In this document: in pieces, positions 22,435 to 33,244 of the stretch
Position numbering within the stretch: position 1 is the stretch's first letter
Layout of the letters: each line of letters starts with the position of its first letter
Assembly: GCA_949825065.1 (NCBI GenBank)
Contig: OX463842.1
Location: 1,371,501 to 1,435,500 of the forward strand
Direction: 5' to 3'
DNA length: 64,000 nucleotides
From: Odontocerum albicorne
Taxonomy: Eukaryota; Arthropoda; Insecta; Trichoptera; Odontoceridae
Notes under the pieces: generated by a model
What the model was told of the DNA's origin: nothing
Seen by the model: the letters and a program-made list of their open reading frames with translations, nothing else
Database searches by the model: none
Position numbers and translations under genes: made by a program

Positions 22435-22739
22435 CTAAATATACCCACACTCGCGTCACCTGTCGCATTAGTAAAGCAAATCAAGACTTTTTTTCGTTAC
22501 GCAATCTAGTTATTTTAAAGAGATTATTTCTCAAAAACGTTCATTAACATTTGGACCACAAGTGTACAATAATTTTAAATTTACTTCGATATTATATTAA
22601 CCATCAAAGTATAATAAAAAATGGGAGATATCATTTCACTTGGCATTTTATTTCATGAGCTGATGGTTATTTCAGCAAAACTGAAAGTAAATTCCACTTG
22701 AAAAATAAATCGATAGTTATAACAAATAAATAAAATAAT
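22435..22739. other. no recognisable feature
   Basis: AT-rich flank between the MITE and the next island. Confidence 0.4.
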
Positions 22740-23000
22740 AATCTCACTCGAGACAGTTTGAGAAGCGCTAGCAGAAGGGGTCCGTCATAAAGGAATCCCG
22801 ATGACAAACAAGTGTTCACCTGTTTATTGTCCCCTTTGTGTAATGATGATAAATCGGGCCGCGCAGAATGGGGAAAAATTACGCGGGAGACACTCATTCA
22901 TTGCTCGTTCTCCGCCGCATTGTGATTTGTCGAGAGTGAATCACCTCGTCCGTCGTCCTGCGTCCTATAATCATGATAATAAATTACTTACCCATAACAC
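22740..23000. other. candidate conserved non-coding island
   Basis: Complex, non-repetitive sequence of higher GC, with AAACAAGTGTTCACCTG, TCGGGCCGCGCAGAATGG and CCTATAATCATGATAATAAA words. Opposite-strand frames of 70-76 codons overlap, arguing against coding. It ends where the 96 bp array begins. Confidence 0.4.
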
Positions 23001-23010
23001 TGTTACTTTA

Positions 23011-24880
23011 TAAAAAAAGGATTGCAAAAGCGATTTCTTTTTAAGTGTTTAAAAGTTAGCTCTTACGAGCCACCCAATTCATTAATAACCATAGCACTAT
23101 TCCTTTTTAAAATAAGCTTGCAAAACCGATTTGTATTTTAGTGTTAAAATGCTTGCTCTTACGAGCCATCTAATTCATTAATAACCATAGCACTGTTCCT
23201 TTTTAAAATAAGATTGCAAACCGATTTGTTTTTTAGTGTTAAAATGCTTGCTCTTACGAGCCACCCAATTCATTAATAACCATAGCACTGTTCCTTTATA
23301 AAATAAGATTGTAAAAGCGATTTGTTTTTTAGTGTTAAAATGCTTGCTCTTACGAGCCACCCAATTCATTAATAACCATAGCACTGTTCCTTTATAAAAT
23401 AAGATTGTAAAAGCGATTTGTTTTTTAGTGTTAAAATCCTTGCTCTTACGAGCCACCCAATTCATTAATAACCATAGCACTGTTTCTTTATAAAATAAGA
23501 TTGTAAAAGCGATTTGTTTTTGAGTTTTAAAATGCTTGCTCTTACGAGCCATCCAATTCATTAATAACCATAGCACTGTTCCTTTATAAAATAAGATTGT
23601 AAAAGCGATTTATTTTTTAGTTTTTAAATGCTTGCTCTTACGAGCCATAGAATTCATTAATAACCATAGCACTGTTCCTTTATAAAATAAGATCACAAAA
23701 GCGATTTGTTTTTTAGTTTTTAAATGCTTGCTCTTACGAGCCATCTAATTAATTAATAACCATAGCACTGTTCCTTTATAAAATAAGATTGTAAAGCGAT
23801 TGGTTTTTGAGTTTTAAAATGCTTGCTCTTACGAGCCATCCAATTCATTAATAACCATAGCACTGTTCCTTTATAAAATAAGATTGTAAAAGCGATTTAT
23901 ATTTTAGTTTTTAAATGCTTGCTCTTACGAGCCATATAATTCATTAATAACCATATCACTGTTCCTTTATAAAATAAGATTGTAAAAGCGATTTATTTTT
24001 GAGTTTTAAAATGCTGGCTCTTACGAGCGATCCAATTCATTAATAACCAAAACACTGTTCCTTTATAAAATAAGATCACAAAAGCGATTTGTTTTTGAGT
24101 TTTCAAATGCTTGCTCTTACGAGCCATCCAATTCATTAATAACCATAGCGCTGTTCCTTTATAAAATAAGATTGTAAAAGCGATTTGTTTTTAAGTTTTT
24201 AAATGCTTGCTCTTGCGAGCCATCTAATTCATTAATAACCATAGCACTGTTCCTTTATAAAATAAGATTGTAAAAGCGATTTATATTTTAGTTTTTAAAT
24301 GCTTGCTCTTACGAGCCATAGAATTCATTAATAACCATAGCACTGTTCCTTTATAAAATAAGATTACAAAAGCGATTTGTTTTTGAGTTTTAAAATGCTT
24401 GCTGTTACGAGCCACCCAATTCATTAATAACCATAGCACTGTTTCTTTATAAAATAAGATTGTAAAAGCGATTTGTTTTTGAGTTTTAAAATGCTTGCTC
24501 TTACGAGCCACCCAATTCATTAATAACCATAGCACTGTTTCTTTATAAAATAAGATTGTAAAAGCGATTTGTTTTTGAGTTTTAAAATGCTTGCTCTTAC
24601 GAGCCATCCAATTCATTAATAACCATAGCACTGTTCCTTTATAAAATAAGATTGTAAAAGCGATTTGTTTTTAAGTTTTTAAATGCTTGCTCTTACGAGC
24701 CATAGAAATCATGAATAACCATAGCACTGTTCCTTTATAAAATAAGATTGTAAAAGCGATTTGTTTTTGAGTTTTAAAATGCTTGCTTTAACGAGTCATC
24801 TAATTCATTAATAACCATAGCACTGTTCCTTTATAAAATAAGATGATTTGTGTTCGAGTTCTTAAAAGTTTGCTCTTACT
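23011..24880. repeat. 96 bp satellite-like array, about 19 units
   Basis: Unit core: TTGCTCTTACGAGCCA, then CCAATTCATTAATAACCATAG, CACTGTTCCTTTATAAAATAAG, ATTGTAAAAGCGATTTG and a T/A-rich spacer. Nineteen units plus a partial one. Variants include CACAAAAGCG for TGTAAAAGCG and AGTGTT for AGTTTT in the spacer. Since 96 is 32 codons, minus-strand frames of 132 and 116 codons stay open (LWLLMNWVARKSKHF repeated); stops in other units show these are by-products. Confidence 0.95.
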
Positions 24881-25315
24881 AATATCTTTTATTAATTAAA
24901 GTTGCATGAGACCTAAAAGGTAAAATTCAACTAGAAATTTGACAAGTAAATAAGACAAAACAAGTATTAACACGACCATTAGCATCGGTAAATTGATTTC
25001 AATGCATAAACAGATATCAATATTAGGGACCTAAATACTATTTCCTAGCCTTCAAATTTGTAATTTCCATTTTCTAGTTGAACTTAAAATGCTTCCTAGA
25101 TTAGAGAGGTAATGAAATCACGTGACTCCCTTATTAGAAGAAGCTTATCCATTTATAAAACCTTCAGGCTAAAAACCACTGAAGTAGATACGAAACTTGT
25201 AATTTACCATCGCACATGCTAGAAATACTTCATGATGTGAAGGGGCAGCTACACTCACACACGTCTAGTTTGCGTCAGTGTTATTATCAGGCGGAATCGT
25301 TTTTTTTTTTTATTT
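24881..25315. other. no recognisable feature
   Basis: Unassigned DNA; AT-rich, ending in a T-run that forms the tail of the neighbouring SINE. Confidence 0.4.
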
Positions 25316-25383
25316 TTTTTTCGGGTACTTTGGGAATCGAACCCTAAACCGTGGAAGTTGAGTGTCTTACCAACTAAACCATC
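25316..25383 (-). mobile_element. tRNA-derived SINE head, best preserved
   Basis: The minus strand reads ATGGTTTAGTTGGTAAGACAC (A box), then AGGGTTCGATTCCC (B box), then a TACCCGAAAAAAAA tail. A second A-box-like copy, TGGTTTAGTTGGTAAG, sits at 25946-25965, so the LINE between them is bracketed by the same 5' SINE motif. Confidence 0.7.
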
Positions 25384-25945
25384 TTCTCCCTGGCTCCATC
25401 CCAACTCATTGTCTGTGAAGACGGTTGGGGTCAGCTCTCCTCGTCCTCAGGATATATGCTCTTCTGTCCCGGACTACGTCCCCTAGGCCGTGCTTCTGCA
25501 TCAGGTTATATTTTTGCACCACCCATGAATTCTTTGGTCTTCCTCTGGCTGTTATTCGAGGAAGATTCATGGAGATTGCCCGGTTCACCATGTGATCGGG
25601 TGCTCTGCGTCCAACGTGCCAATACCATCTCAATCGCCTCTCCTCCATCTTGCTGTTGATGTCTGTAACAACTAGGCTTCCACGAATGCGTGAGCTTTTT
25701 ATTTTGTTTCTTAGGGACACACCAGCTGACCATCTTAGCATGCGCATTTCAGCAGTTTCTAGTTGCCTAGAGTAAGAGTTATACGTCGTCCAGCATTCGG
25801 AGCCGTAGAGGAGTGCGGGTCTGACAATCGTTTGGTATACTTTTCCTTTTAACTTTACTAGCATTTTCGGATCACATAGAACTCCCGTCATTGATCTAAA
25901 CTTCATCCATCCCATACTAATTATATGTGTTACATCTGCTGCACA
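25384..25945 (-). mobile_element. LINE family 2, ORF2 C-terminal fragment
   Basis: The longest continuous non-satellite frame in the window (197 codons, 25999-25406). It reads GWMKFRSMTGVLCDPKM, VRPALLYGSECW, AEMRMLRWSAGVSLRNK, RRLRWYWHVGRRAPDHMVN, RITARGRPKNSWV and RTRRADPNRLHRQ, then a stop. This is the classic tail of an arthropod non-LTR reverse transcriptase after the RT core. The upstream RT domain with its YADD box is absent. The first 20 or so codons come from adjacent SINE-like DNA, not the LINE. Confidence 0.9.
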
Positions 25946-27035
25946 CTTACCAACTAAACCATGGAGATCGCCAATTGTTGATAATATCCTAACAAGCAAA
26001 AATCGTCATTCAATCGGTAAAAATAAATATTCAGAACTTAAAATAAATTTTGGATATATACGAGTATATCACATATTTAACTCTTTCCCCGCGGGGAGCA
26101 CAAACGCCTGTGATCTGACGACAATCCAAGTTTCAAATCACAAATACTTAAAAAAAAATGACACAAAACCGGAATAAAAATTGAACTAAAATTTAAAATA
26201 ATCTTTATTCTAGCGACATCTCTGAAAACCTTGTCAAATAATATATTAGTTTATGAGATATTGTTGAATAAACAGAGCGTCGAATTTTTTTGGTTTCTCA
26301 ATATTTCCAGCATTAACGACCTGTCGCGCGGATCGAGTCCTGCGATGAGTCTCTCTTACGTAAATAAACATTACTAAGTCTCTCTTACGTAAATAAACAT
26401 TACTAGTGCTATATGCATTTGATTGGGTGAGTGTCATGAAGCATTGATTTGATCGTAGCATTCCTTTGTTTATTTTACGTAATGTTAAGTTTATCTCCTT
26501 TATTTAATGAGTCTCCTTAAGAGTAATGACTATTATTTATTATCAGAAAATTACTTAAGTGTCATGTTTACTTGGTGTTGTAATCAAATATCAGTGGTTC
26601 TAAACAAAATATGTATTTAAACTTAGAAATTAAAAAACGCTGAAATTGTGCTGCGCACAGGATTCGTGGAATTTGATTTTTAACGCGGTGAACAGGTTAA
26701 TAAATAACTTTATTTGGTGAAAATATAAACTACTTCCAAAATAATCAAATTAGTGACCTTAAGTTCATTGAATTGAACTTACTTTGCTTGAGCTTTCCTG
26801 TAACAGTTAGTCGTGATCAAACAGGACCTATTTAAATATAAGGGTGGAAAATCAGATGCTCGACGTACTTTGATGTGGACGCCATCAGGTGATGCAAATT
26901 TCCTGAATTAGGACGTGATCAGTCAATTTTCTGTATTTGCAGGGGTCACTTTAATACATTACTGTTAATTAAACTTAATGTCCTTTCTACCATTGAAAAT
27001 CGTATTTGTTAGTTGGTAGGATCACAATACGCCAG
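25946..27035. other. mostly unassigned
   Basis: A 31 bp direct duplication (GTCTCTCTTACGTAAATAAA type) lies at about 26348-26408. Otherwise AT-rich and featureless to me. Confidence 0.4.
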
Positions 27036-27039
27036 AATT

Positions 27040-27425
27040 TTTGTCAAGGATTATTAAATTTTTATGTAATTGTAAAGTGTGGAAGGAAAAATAAATGCGA
27101 TATAAATATGAGTCAATGTGAAATATTGAAACAAGTCGAAGAGTTCTGTTACTTAAGGTATATTAACTCGGAATATTTACGAGGGATATTGTACGATGTG
27201 TTGCGATTGGAAATAAAGTCATTGAGGCACCAAAACATATTTACTTAAATCGAATAGTATCCAAATCTGCTAAGATGATAGTCCACAACAGTGTTTTAGT
27301 ATCAACTTTGATGTATGGTAGTAAAACGAGGACATGGAAAAAGACTGAATAAATGCTGTAAAAATAAGTGTTAATCGTTAACAAATGGAAAAAAAGCTAT
27401 TCATAAAATCCTAGGAGCTAAGAAG
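27040..27425 (+). mobile_element. LINE family 1, mid-ORF2 relic
   Basis: Frames read EQ/VEEFCYLRYINSE, AIGNKVIEAPKHIYLNRIVSKSAKM and IVHNSVLVSTLMYGSKT. This is the segment just after the RT core (YLGS..., SKSAKM, TLMYGSE in intact relatives). It is closer to the 5' side than other copies and has several stops. Confidence 0.75.
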
Positions 27426-27984
27426 TTTTACTTCTACCACGCGAGAGTCTCACGCATCTGTTTTTATTTTACTTTAATGATCAAATAACTTTTTTGATAG
27501 ATTATACACTAAATTGTTAAAAAAAGTTCATTACCTTAAGAAATCTATTAATCTGTTCTGATCAAAATTAGCTAGATAATCAAAACACTTAATTTGAGAA
27601 ACAAGGAAAAAGGTTTTTGCTCTAAATTCATTCGTGATAAATGATTTTTTCTACAAATTAGCCCCTTCTTTCTCCCTCCCAGGGACTGCACCCCTCTCCC
27701 TCCATCAATCAAACCCTTGAGAGATAGGAAATTACTGGCGATAAGAATCATAACGTATCGTTGAGGGTATTTTTTGTAAGCTTTCTGAAAGCTTTATCTA
27801 CACTCCACTCATCGCGGTCTTTTCCCATCCTTGTAGTGGCTAAACTAGATATCGGTTATTGCTATTTTCACCCCTTTAAAAAATACTTGTTCTGTTCGTT
27901 CTATTGAAATGCCCCTAATTATAACAAATTCTAGTGTTTGTCCAGTCAAATGAAAATTTTCAGAGAAAATATCTATTTATTTTA
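27426..27984. other. no recognisable feature
   Basis: Contains a pyrimidine-rich patch (CTTTCTCCCTCCCAGGG) at 27669-27685; otherwise AT-rich. Confidence 0.4.
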
Positions 27985-28600
27985 AAACTTTATTGTACAA
28001 TCTGTCTGGCTTAGTTTCGGGTGGCAATATCTTTATTGTACAATCTGGGTGGCTTAGTTTCGGGTAGCAATTTCTTTATTGTACAATCTGGGTGGCTTAG
28101 TTTTGGGTGGCAATATCTTTATTGTACAATCTGGGTGGCTTAGTTTCGGGTGGAAATATATTTTTTGTACAATCTGGGTGGCTTAGTTTCGGGTGGCCAT
28201 ATATTTTTTGTACAATCTGGGAGCCTTAGTTTCGGGTGACAATATATTTCGTGTACCATCTGGGTGGCTTAGTTTCGGGTGGCAATATCTTTATTGTACA
28301 TTCTGGGTGGCTTAGTTTCGGCTGCCAATATATTTTTTGTACAATCTGGGTGGCTTAGTTTCGAGTGGCAATATATTTATTGTACAATCTGGGAGCCTTA
28401 GTTTCGGGTGGCAATATATTTATTGTACAATCTGGGTGGCTTAGTTTCGGGTGGCCATATATTTATTGTACAATCTGGGAGCCTTAGTTTCGGGTGGCAA
28501 TATACTTTGTGTACAATCTGGGTGGCTTAGTTTCGGGTGGCAATATCTTCATTGTACAATCTGGGTGACTTAGTTTCGGGTAGCAATATCTTTAAGCGAA
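27985..28600. repeat. 43 bp tandem array, 14 units
   Basis: Unit: TTTATTGTACAATCTGGG, TGGCTTAGTTTCGGG, TGGCAATATC. Fourteen units with scattered substitutions, including a GGAGCCTTAG variant in three. The unit matches the plus-strand start of R2 (ATTG...CAATCTGG, GGCTTATTG, AGGTGGTAATCTCTT), so the array probably arose by amplifying an R2 end. Confidence 0.95.
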
Positions 28601-29819
28601 CTACACAGTGACAAGTTACATTAAAAAAAAAAGATAATTTATAGCACTTGTGTCTAGTTTATATGTGCCTATATTTTATGAAACACTTTTTTATCATAGT
28701 TAAATTAATAGTAAATAAAAAAGATCCAGTATAACTGCATATCGTTAATTAACTCGTATCTTTACTATTACCCGAAGGAAACGGATCTCTCAAAAATCTA
28801 TTTTATAAATAAATTACATTTCGTTAGTAATTTATTGATCAAATCGACCGATACACCCCCATCATCATCACCGGGTGTTCCGGAACCCCAAGATGATATT
28901 AGTCTCCTCTAAGAACATTTTTCACGCACTTCTATCTTGTGCCAGACTTCTCAAACTGGATACCCTTACTGCGCTTGCATTCTCAGTAACGGAAGTGTTG
29001 TGTCCCAACAGATAAACACCTTTCATGTCTGCTGTTCAAAATATTCCACAACGGTTAACCATTATTATCCTCTGGGCCACCGAATGGAGTCTTCCTAGCT
29101 TAAAAAATTAAAATTGGTAAAAGCCTTCCTAGCTTAAGAAATTTAAAGAAGTCACACAATTTCTGGTTGTACGAGTATCATGCCGAATATACTAAATACT
29201 AAATCCATGCATTAATAATTATGATCTGGGACCAAAAAAATTGAACGCTGCAATATTTATGCAAAATATCAAATGACTTCTGTATATAACCAATTTTTCA
29301 GTTGGGACACAATCTTTCAAATTTCAGAAAAAGATATATATTGATTGATAAACTTACTGCAGTGGTTTCACATATTATATTTGTAAAGATCTGCAACTTC
29401 AATATATTCACGATGATCGCCAATTTCTGAATATGAGATTAACTAAAGAAAAAGAAGAAGATAATTACATTTAAAAAAAAACCAATGAAAATATAAACAT
29501 CAATAAATACTTGAGAACTTACATATCGAAATTACCATAGAAAAATTAAAAACTTTCATTGGATATTTATGGACCAATAATTTCATATAAAAAATCTTTA
29601 TACTCGTATTTTTAAGGAGTCAATTTTCACCTGTTAGTTTCATAAAAATGTCATTAATTAAGAACAACGAATATAAACTCTATTCAAATCCATTTTCGCT
29701 GCTCCATAAAAAATGTATAGTTTCCATATGTGGGGTTCTAAGCCTTAAGATTTTTCAATAAAATTTTCAAATGCGTCAATGTAAAAACCCACGTATGTTA
29801 TGTTTACGGGTATATATAT
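28601..29819. other. no recognisable feature
   Basis: A CATCATCATCACCGGGTGTTCC patch at 28861-28882 is slightly more complex. I see no repeat partners. Confidence 0.4.
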
Positions 29820-30690
29820 TGTAATAATAGTTGTACTCGCACATAAACAATAATGCTTGTAATCGTACATAAACAATAATAGTTGTACTCGCATATGAAC
29901 AATAATAGTTGTGCTCGCACATGAACAATAATAGTTGTACTCGCACATAAATAATAATAATTGTACTCGCACATAAACAATAATAGTTGTAGTCGTACAT
30001 AAACAATAATAGTTGTACTCGCACATAAACCAAAATAGTTGTAATCGTACATAAATAATAATACTTGTACTCGCACATAAACAATAATAGTTGTAATCGT
30101 ACATACATAAACAATAATAGTCGTACTCGCATATAAACAATACTAGTTGTACTCGCACATAAACAATAATAGTTGTACTCACACATAAACAATAATAGTT
30201 GTACTCGCACATACACAACAATAGTTGTAATCGTACATAAATAATAATACTTGTACTTGCACATAAACAATAATAGTTGTACTCGCACATGAACAATGAT
30301 AGTTGTACTCACACATAAAGAATAATAGTTGTTCTCGCACATAAACAATAATAGTTGTAATCGTACATAAACAATAATAGTTGTACTCGCACATAAACCA
30401 AAATAGTTGTAATCGTACGTAAATAATAATACTTCTACTCGCACATAAACAATAATAGTTGTAATCGTACATACATAAACAATAATAGTCGTACTCGCAT
30501 AAAAACAATACTAGTTGTACTCGCACATAAACAATAATAGTTGTACTCGCACATAAACAATAATAGTGGTAATCGCACATAAACAATAATACTCCTAGTT
30601 GTAATCGTACATAAACAAGTATAGTTGTACTCGTGCATAAACAATAATAGTTGTACTCGCATACACAATAATATATGTAATCGTACAGAG
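29820..30690. repeat. 26 bp minisatellite, about 33 units
   Basis: Alternating unit types AATAATAGTTGTACTCGCAC+ATAAAC and AATAATAGTTGTAATCGTAC+ATAAAC. A block at about 30020-30180 with distinctive variants (CCAAAATAGTTG, ACATACATAAAC, AATACTAGTTG) recurs in the same order at about 30386-30545, showing a duplicated higher-order block of roughly 14 units. All three minus frames are open over long distances because the unit lacks stops on that strand. Confidence 0.95.
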
Positions 30691-31479
30691 AACATAAATA
30701 ATTTATTTATACGACGAGGCAGTATCCGTTTGCTATATCTAATACTGTTGAAAAGTTTTCTCTCTAGCTTTGAAAAACTTTCTTATTGAAGGATTATCGG
30801 AGCCCACTATCAGGTAACTTATTATTTTGAAATAACATTTTCTAGTTTATTTGGTATTTGAGCTTATAATGAAGAATTGAATAATGAATATCAACATTTA
30901 AGAAATATGTTTTTTAATTTAAGATTGTTATTTTAAATTATAAATGATAATTATTTTTAACAACACAAAGTATTTTTTTAAGAATTTAGTTACTTTCATA
31001 TTTCTTCAAAAAGAGTCGCTACAAATATTTGTTGATTAAATATGAAAAAAATATTTTATCTTTCTAAATGTCAACTTCCATGGGTTAGTTGAAAGGACGC
31101 ATGTCTACTGCTACACTGATTTTTTTTTTTAAATAAAAGGTCTCATGTCTGTATTTTGACTAAAAACTGGTTTAAAACCTTTGAATTTGATTAAGACAGA
31201 AAGTTATTTTATTCACCATTTTTCTATTGCATACATCGAAAATATAATATATTACAAAATCGAGCAATTTTATCCAAAATCTCTACATATTAAAATTTTT
31301 CAAGAATGACGTTTTTTGCTATCAAATATTTAACAAATGTTTACTTTATAAAAGTTAAACTTCATCATGTCAATTTTACCATTGTTACGTTTCAATAATA
31401 TCGTTTAAACCTTTTTTCAATTTGTAATATCATATCATACTTATAAATATAATCGATGTAGAAAAACTCAATTAGTTAT
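30691..31479. other. no recognisable feature
   Basis: AT-rich, no boundaries or coding signals seen. Confidence 0.45.
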
Positions 31480-31775
31480 AAGTCAAACTAAGATTGTTTG
31501 GGCATTTAGAACGAATAGATAAAAAAAAACTAACAAAACAAATATCGCATACAGTACAAATGAAAGTGAAAGACGTAGACCGTTGTAAGAAAACCAAGAA
31601 AAATATGTTAATGAAATAGGATAAAGTGAATTTATGATATTTCATAAAAAAAATACGAAATTATAGAAGTTGTATGTGAAGGAGTATAGATGCAAAGAAG
31701 GCAAAATATTTGTGTCACCATAAGATAGTATGGCGCTTTATCTATTCTGCGTAACAGCGTGATGATGTGTTTGTA
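31480..31775 (+). mobile_element. LINE family 1, 3' end relic
   Basis: Frame pieces read LRLFGHLERIDKKKLTKQIS, matching the family's WFGHVERM..LTKQIY tail. Later come GAAGTTGTATGTGAAGG, GATGCAAAGAAGGCAAAAT and ACAGCGTGATGATGTG, the degraded 3' terminus. Confidence 0.75.
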
Positions 31776-32039
31776 AATATGTATAAAAAAAGTAAATGAA
31801 AGCTGTTTAAAAATGCAAACTTATTTTGCTTCCCATAAATGAGGAAAGTTTAAAAAATATACATAAATGTCTAAATAAAAACACTTATAAAACAAATCTA
31901 AATGTAAGTATAAATTTTAACGACTCAACTATACGAGTATATGGGAGTTTCACTCGGAATAATCAGAACAAAATGAATTTACCTGAAATTTTTATAGAAA
32001 AATCTTCCCGAAAAGAATAAAAAAAAATATATAAAAAAA

Positions 32040-32400
32040 AAAACGGTTTTACGGCCAATAAAACCTTATTGTTACGATACAATTATAAAATATAATCCGT
32101 GAATAGCAGTCTATTATAAGTTGGGGAATATACGGCTCGCGATCTAATGTTGGGCAATTTTCATCGCGATAATAAAATCACATTTTATGGGGTTGGATCT
32201 TGCGAGATGCCACAACACGCCATAAAATAATGTCGCTGGTTTTATGGGATAACTCATTAAGATATACGGATAAGGGCGAGGTGGCAGATACGGGGTATTA
32301 TGGAGTTTAGTGGAACTATCCAATCATATGTTTATGGCTAATCTCTTTTTGAAACGTCTCGGCCCTTTATGGCGCTTTATAGGGATTTTTTTAATATTTT
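32040..32400. promoter_or_regulatory. candidate regulatory module, TTTATGG cluster
   Basis: Five exact TTTATGG/CCATAAA words lie at 32184-32190, 32220-32226, 32241-32247, 32331-32337 and 32366-32372. Variants TTTTACGG, CCAATAAAA and TTTATAGGG are nearby. TTTATGG/TTTATTG-type words are bound by Caudal/Cdx and posterior Hox (Abd-B class) homeodomains. The sequence is non-repetitive and lacks open frames. Function is inferred from motif density only. Confidence 0.4.
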
Positions 32401-32577
32401 TGTAATGTCGTGTTAACTTGTGAATGTGCGTTTATTCATTTTCTGTAACACAACGGCTACTTAAAACATTTCCTACAGGGAAAAGTAAAAATATAATCGT
32501 ATTGTGGGAACATAAAAATGTGTAATATGACAACTTAGAAAAACACAGCAATAATTATTTTCTTTGCATTAATAACC

Positions 32578-32660
32578 TATGTGGTCTTATTCGAAAGACA
32601 CTTGACTTCCACTCGGGGGTTTTGGGTTTGACTTTCGATTACACCTGAAATATTTTTTTT
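32578..32660 (+). mobile_element. SINE head, degenerate
   Basis: GTGGTCTTATTCGAAAGACAC (A-box-like), ACTTCCACTCGGGGGTTTTG and GGGTTTGACTTTCGA (B-box-like), then a T/A-rich tail. Same layout as the 25.3 kb SINE. Confidence 0.5.
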
Positions 32661-32669
32661 AAATAAATC

Positions 32670-33105
32670 CTTCTTCTTTTTCCCAGTGTCATGTCAGGTC
32701 CCCCTAACGTTGAATATCACCTGATAGCAGACTTCTTTGTCCCCGGCAGCCTCAAAAAGATCCCCGACGTTCCTTATAATAGTCCAATCACGTATATGGT
32801 GGAGTCAGGAGATTTCCCTCCTGCCAACACATCTTCGATCCTCTATTTTGCCTTGGATGATCAGGTGCAGTAATTTGTACTTTGCTCCTCTACGTACATG
32901 ACCCAAATAGGACACCTTTCGGATTTTAATATTAGTCAGCAACTCTCTATAAATTTTGGCTCTTTGAAGAACCCTTATGTTGCTGACAATATCCGTTCAG
33001 GGTATCCGTAGCATTCTTCGGTGCATCCACATTTCGAATGCTTTCAGTCAGTTCATACTACCAACTTTGAGGGTCTATGATTCCACTACATGCAATAACA
33101 CTGAC
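32670..33105 (-). mobile_element. LINE family 3, ORF2 C-terminal relic
   Basis: Nearly collinear with the copy at 6645-7072: CTTCTTTTTCCCAGTGTCATGTC, GTTGAATATCACCTGATAG, GTACATGACCCAAATAGGAC and CCGTAGCATTCTTCGGTGC blocks. The minus frame is broken, so this is another 5'-truncated dead copy. Confidence 0.85.
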
Positions 33106-33119
33106 AAAACGTAGCATTT

Positions 33120-33158
33120 GACTAACCGTTGTTAGTATGTTGACAACAACGGTTAGTC
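33120..33158. other. short perfect hairpin
   Basis: GACTAACCGTTGTT (33120-33133) pairs exactly with AACAACGGTTAGTC (33145-33158) across an 11-base loop. It sits just beyond the LINE family 3 boundary and may be a remnant of its insertion. Confidence 0.6.
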
Positions 33159-33244
33159 CAAAAAAATACAGTTTGTTAAAATAGGTATTTTGGTAAAAAT
33201 ACTCACAAAAGGATGTTTTTTCTATTTACAGGAACTTCAATTTC

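Noticed and set aside
23178..24631. 132- and 116-codon minus-strand frames with a 32-residue repeat
   Set aside because: Open only because the satellite unit is 96 bp; neighbouring units have stops and there are no gene signals around.
25406..25999. 197-codon frame as a host gene
   Set aside because: It is the C-terminal tail of a non-LTR reverse transcriptase, with its start in adjacent SINE-like DNA.
27985..28600. CRISPR-like or rRNA spacer repeat
   Set aside because: Contiguous 43 bp units without spacers; clear similarity to a transposon end instead.
29745..30695. Open frames of 183, 222 and 135 codons on the minus strand
   Set aside because: They overlap in all three frames across a 26 bp minisatellite whose unit has no stop on that strand; the Cys/Tyr/Leu-rich peptide is a product of the repeat.
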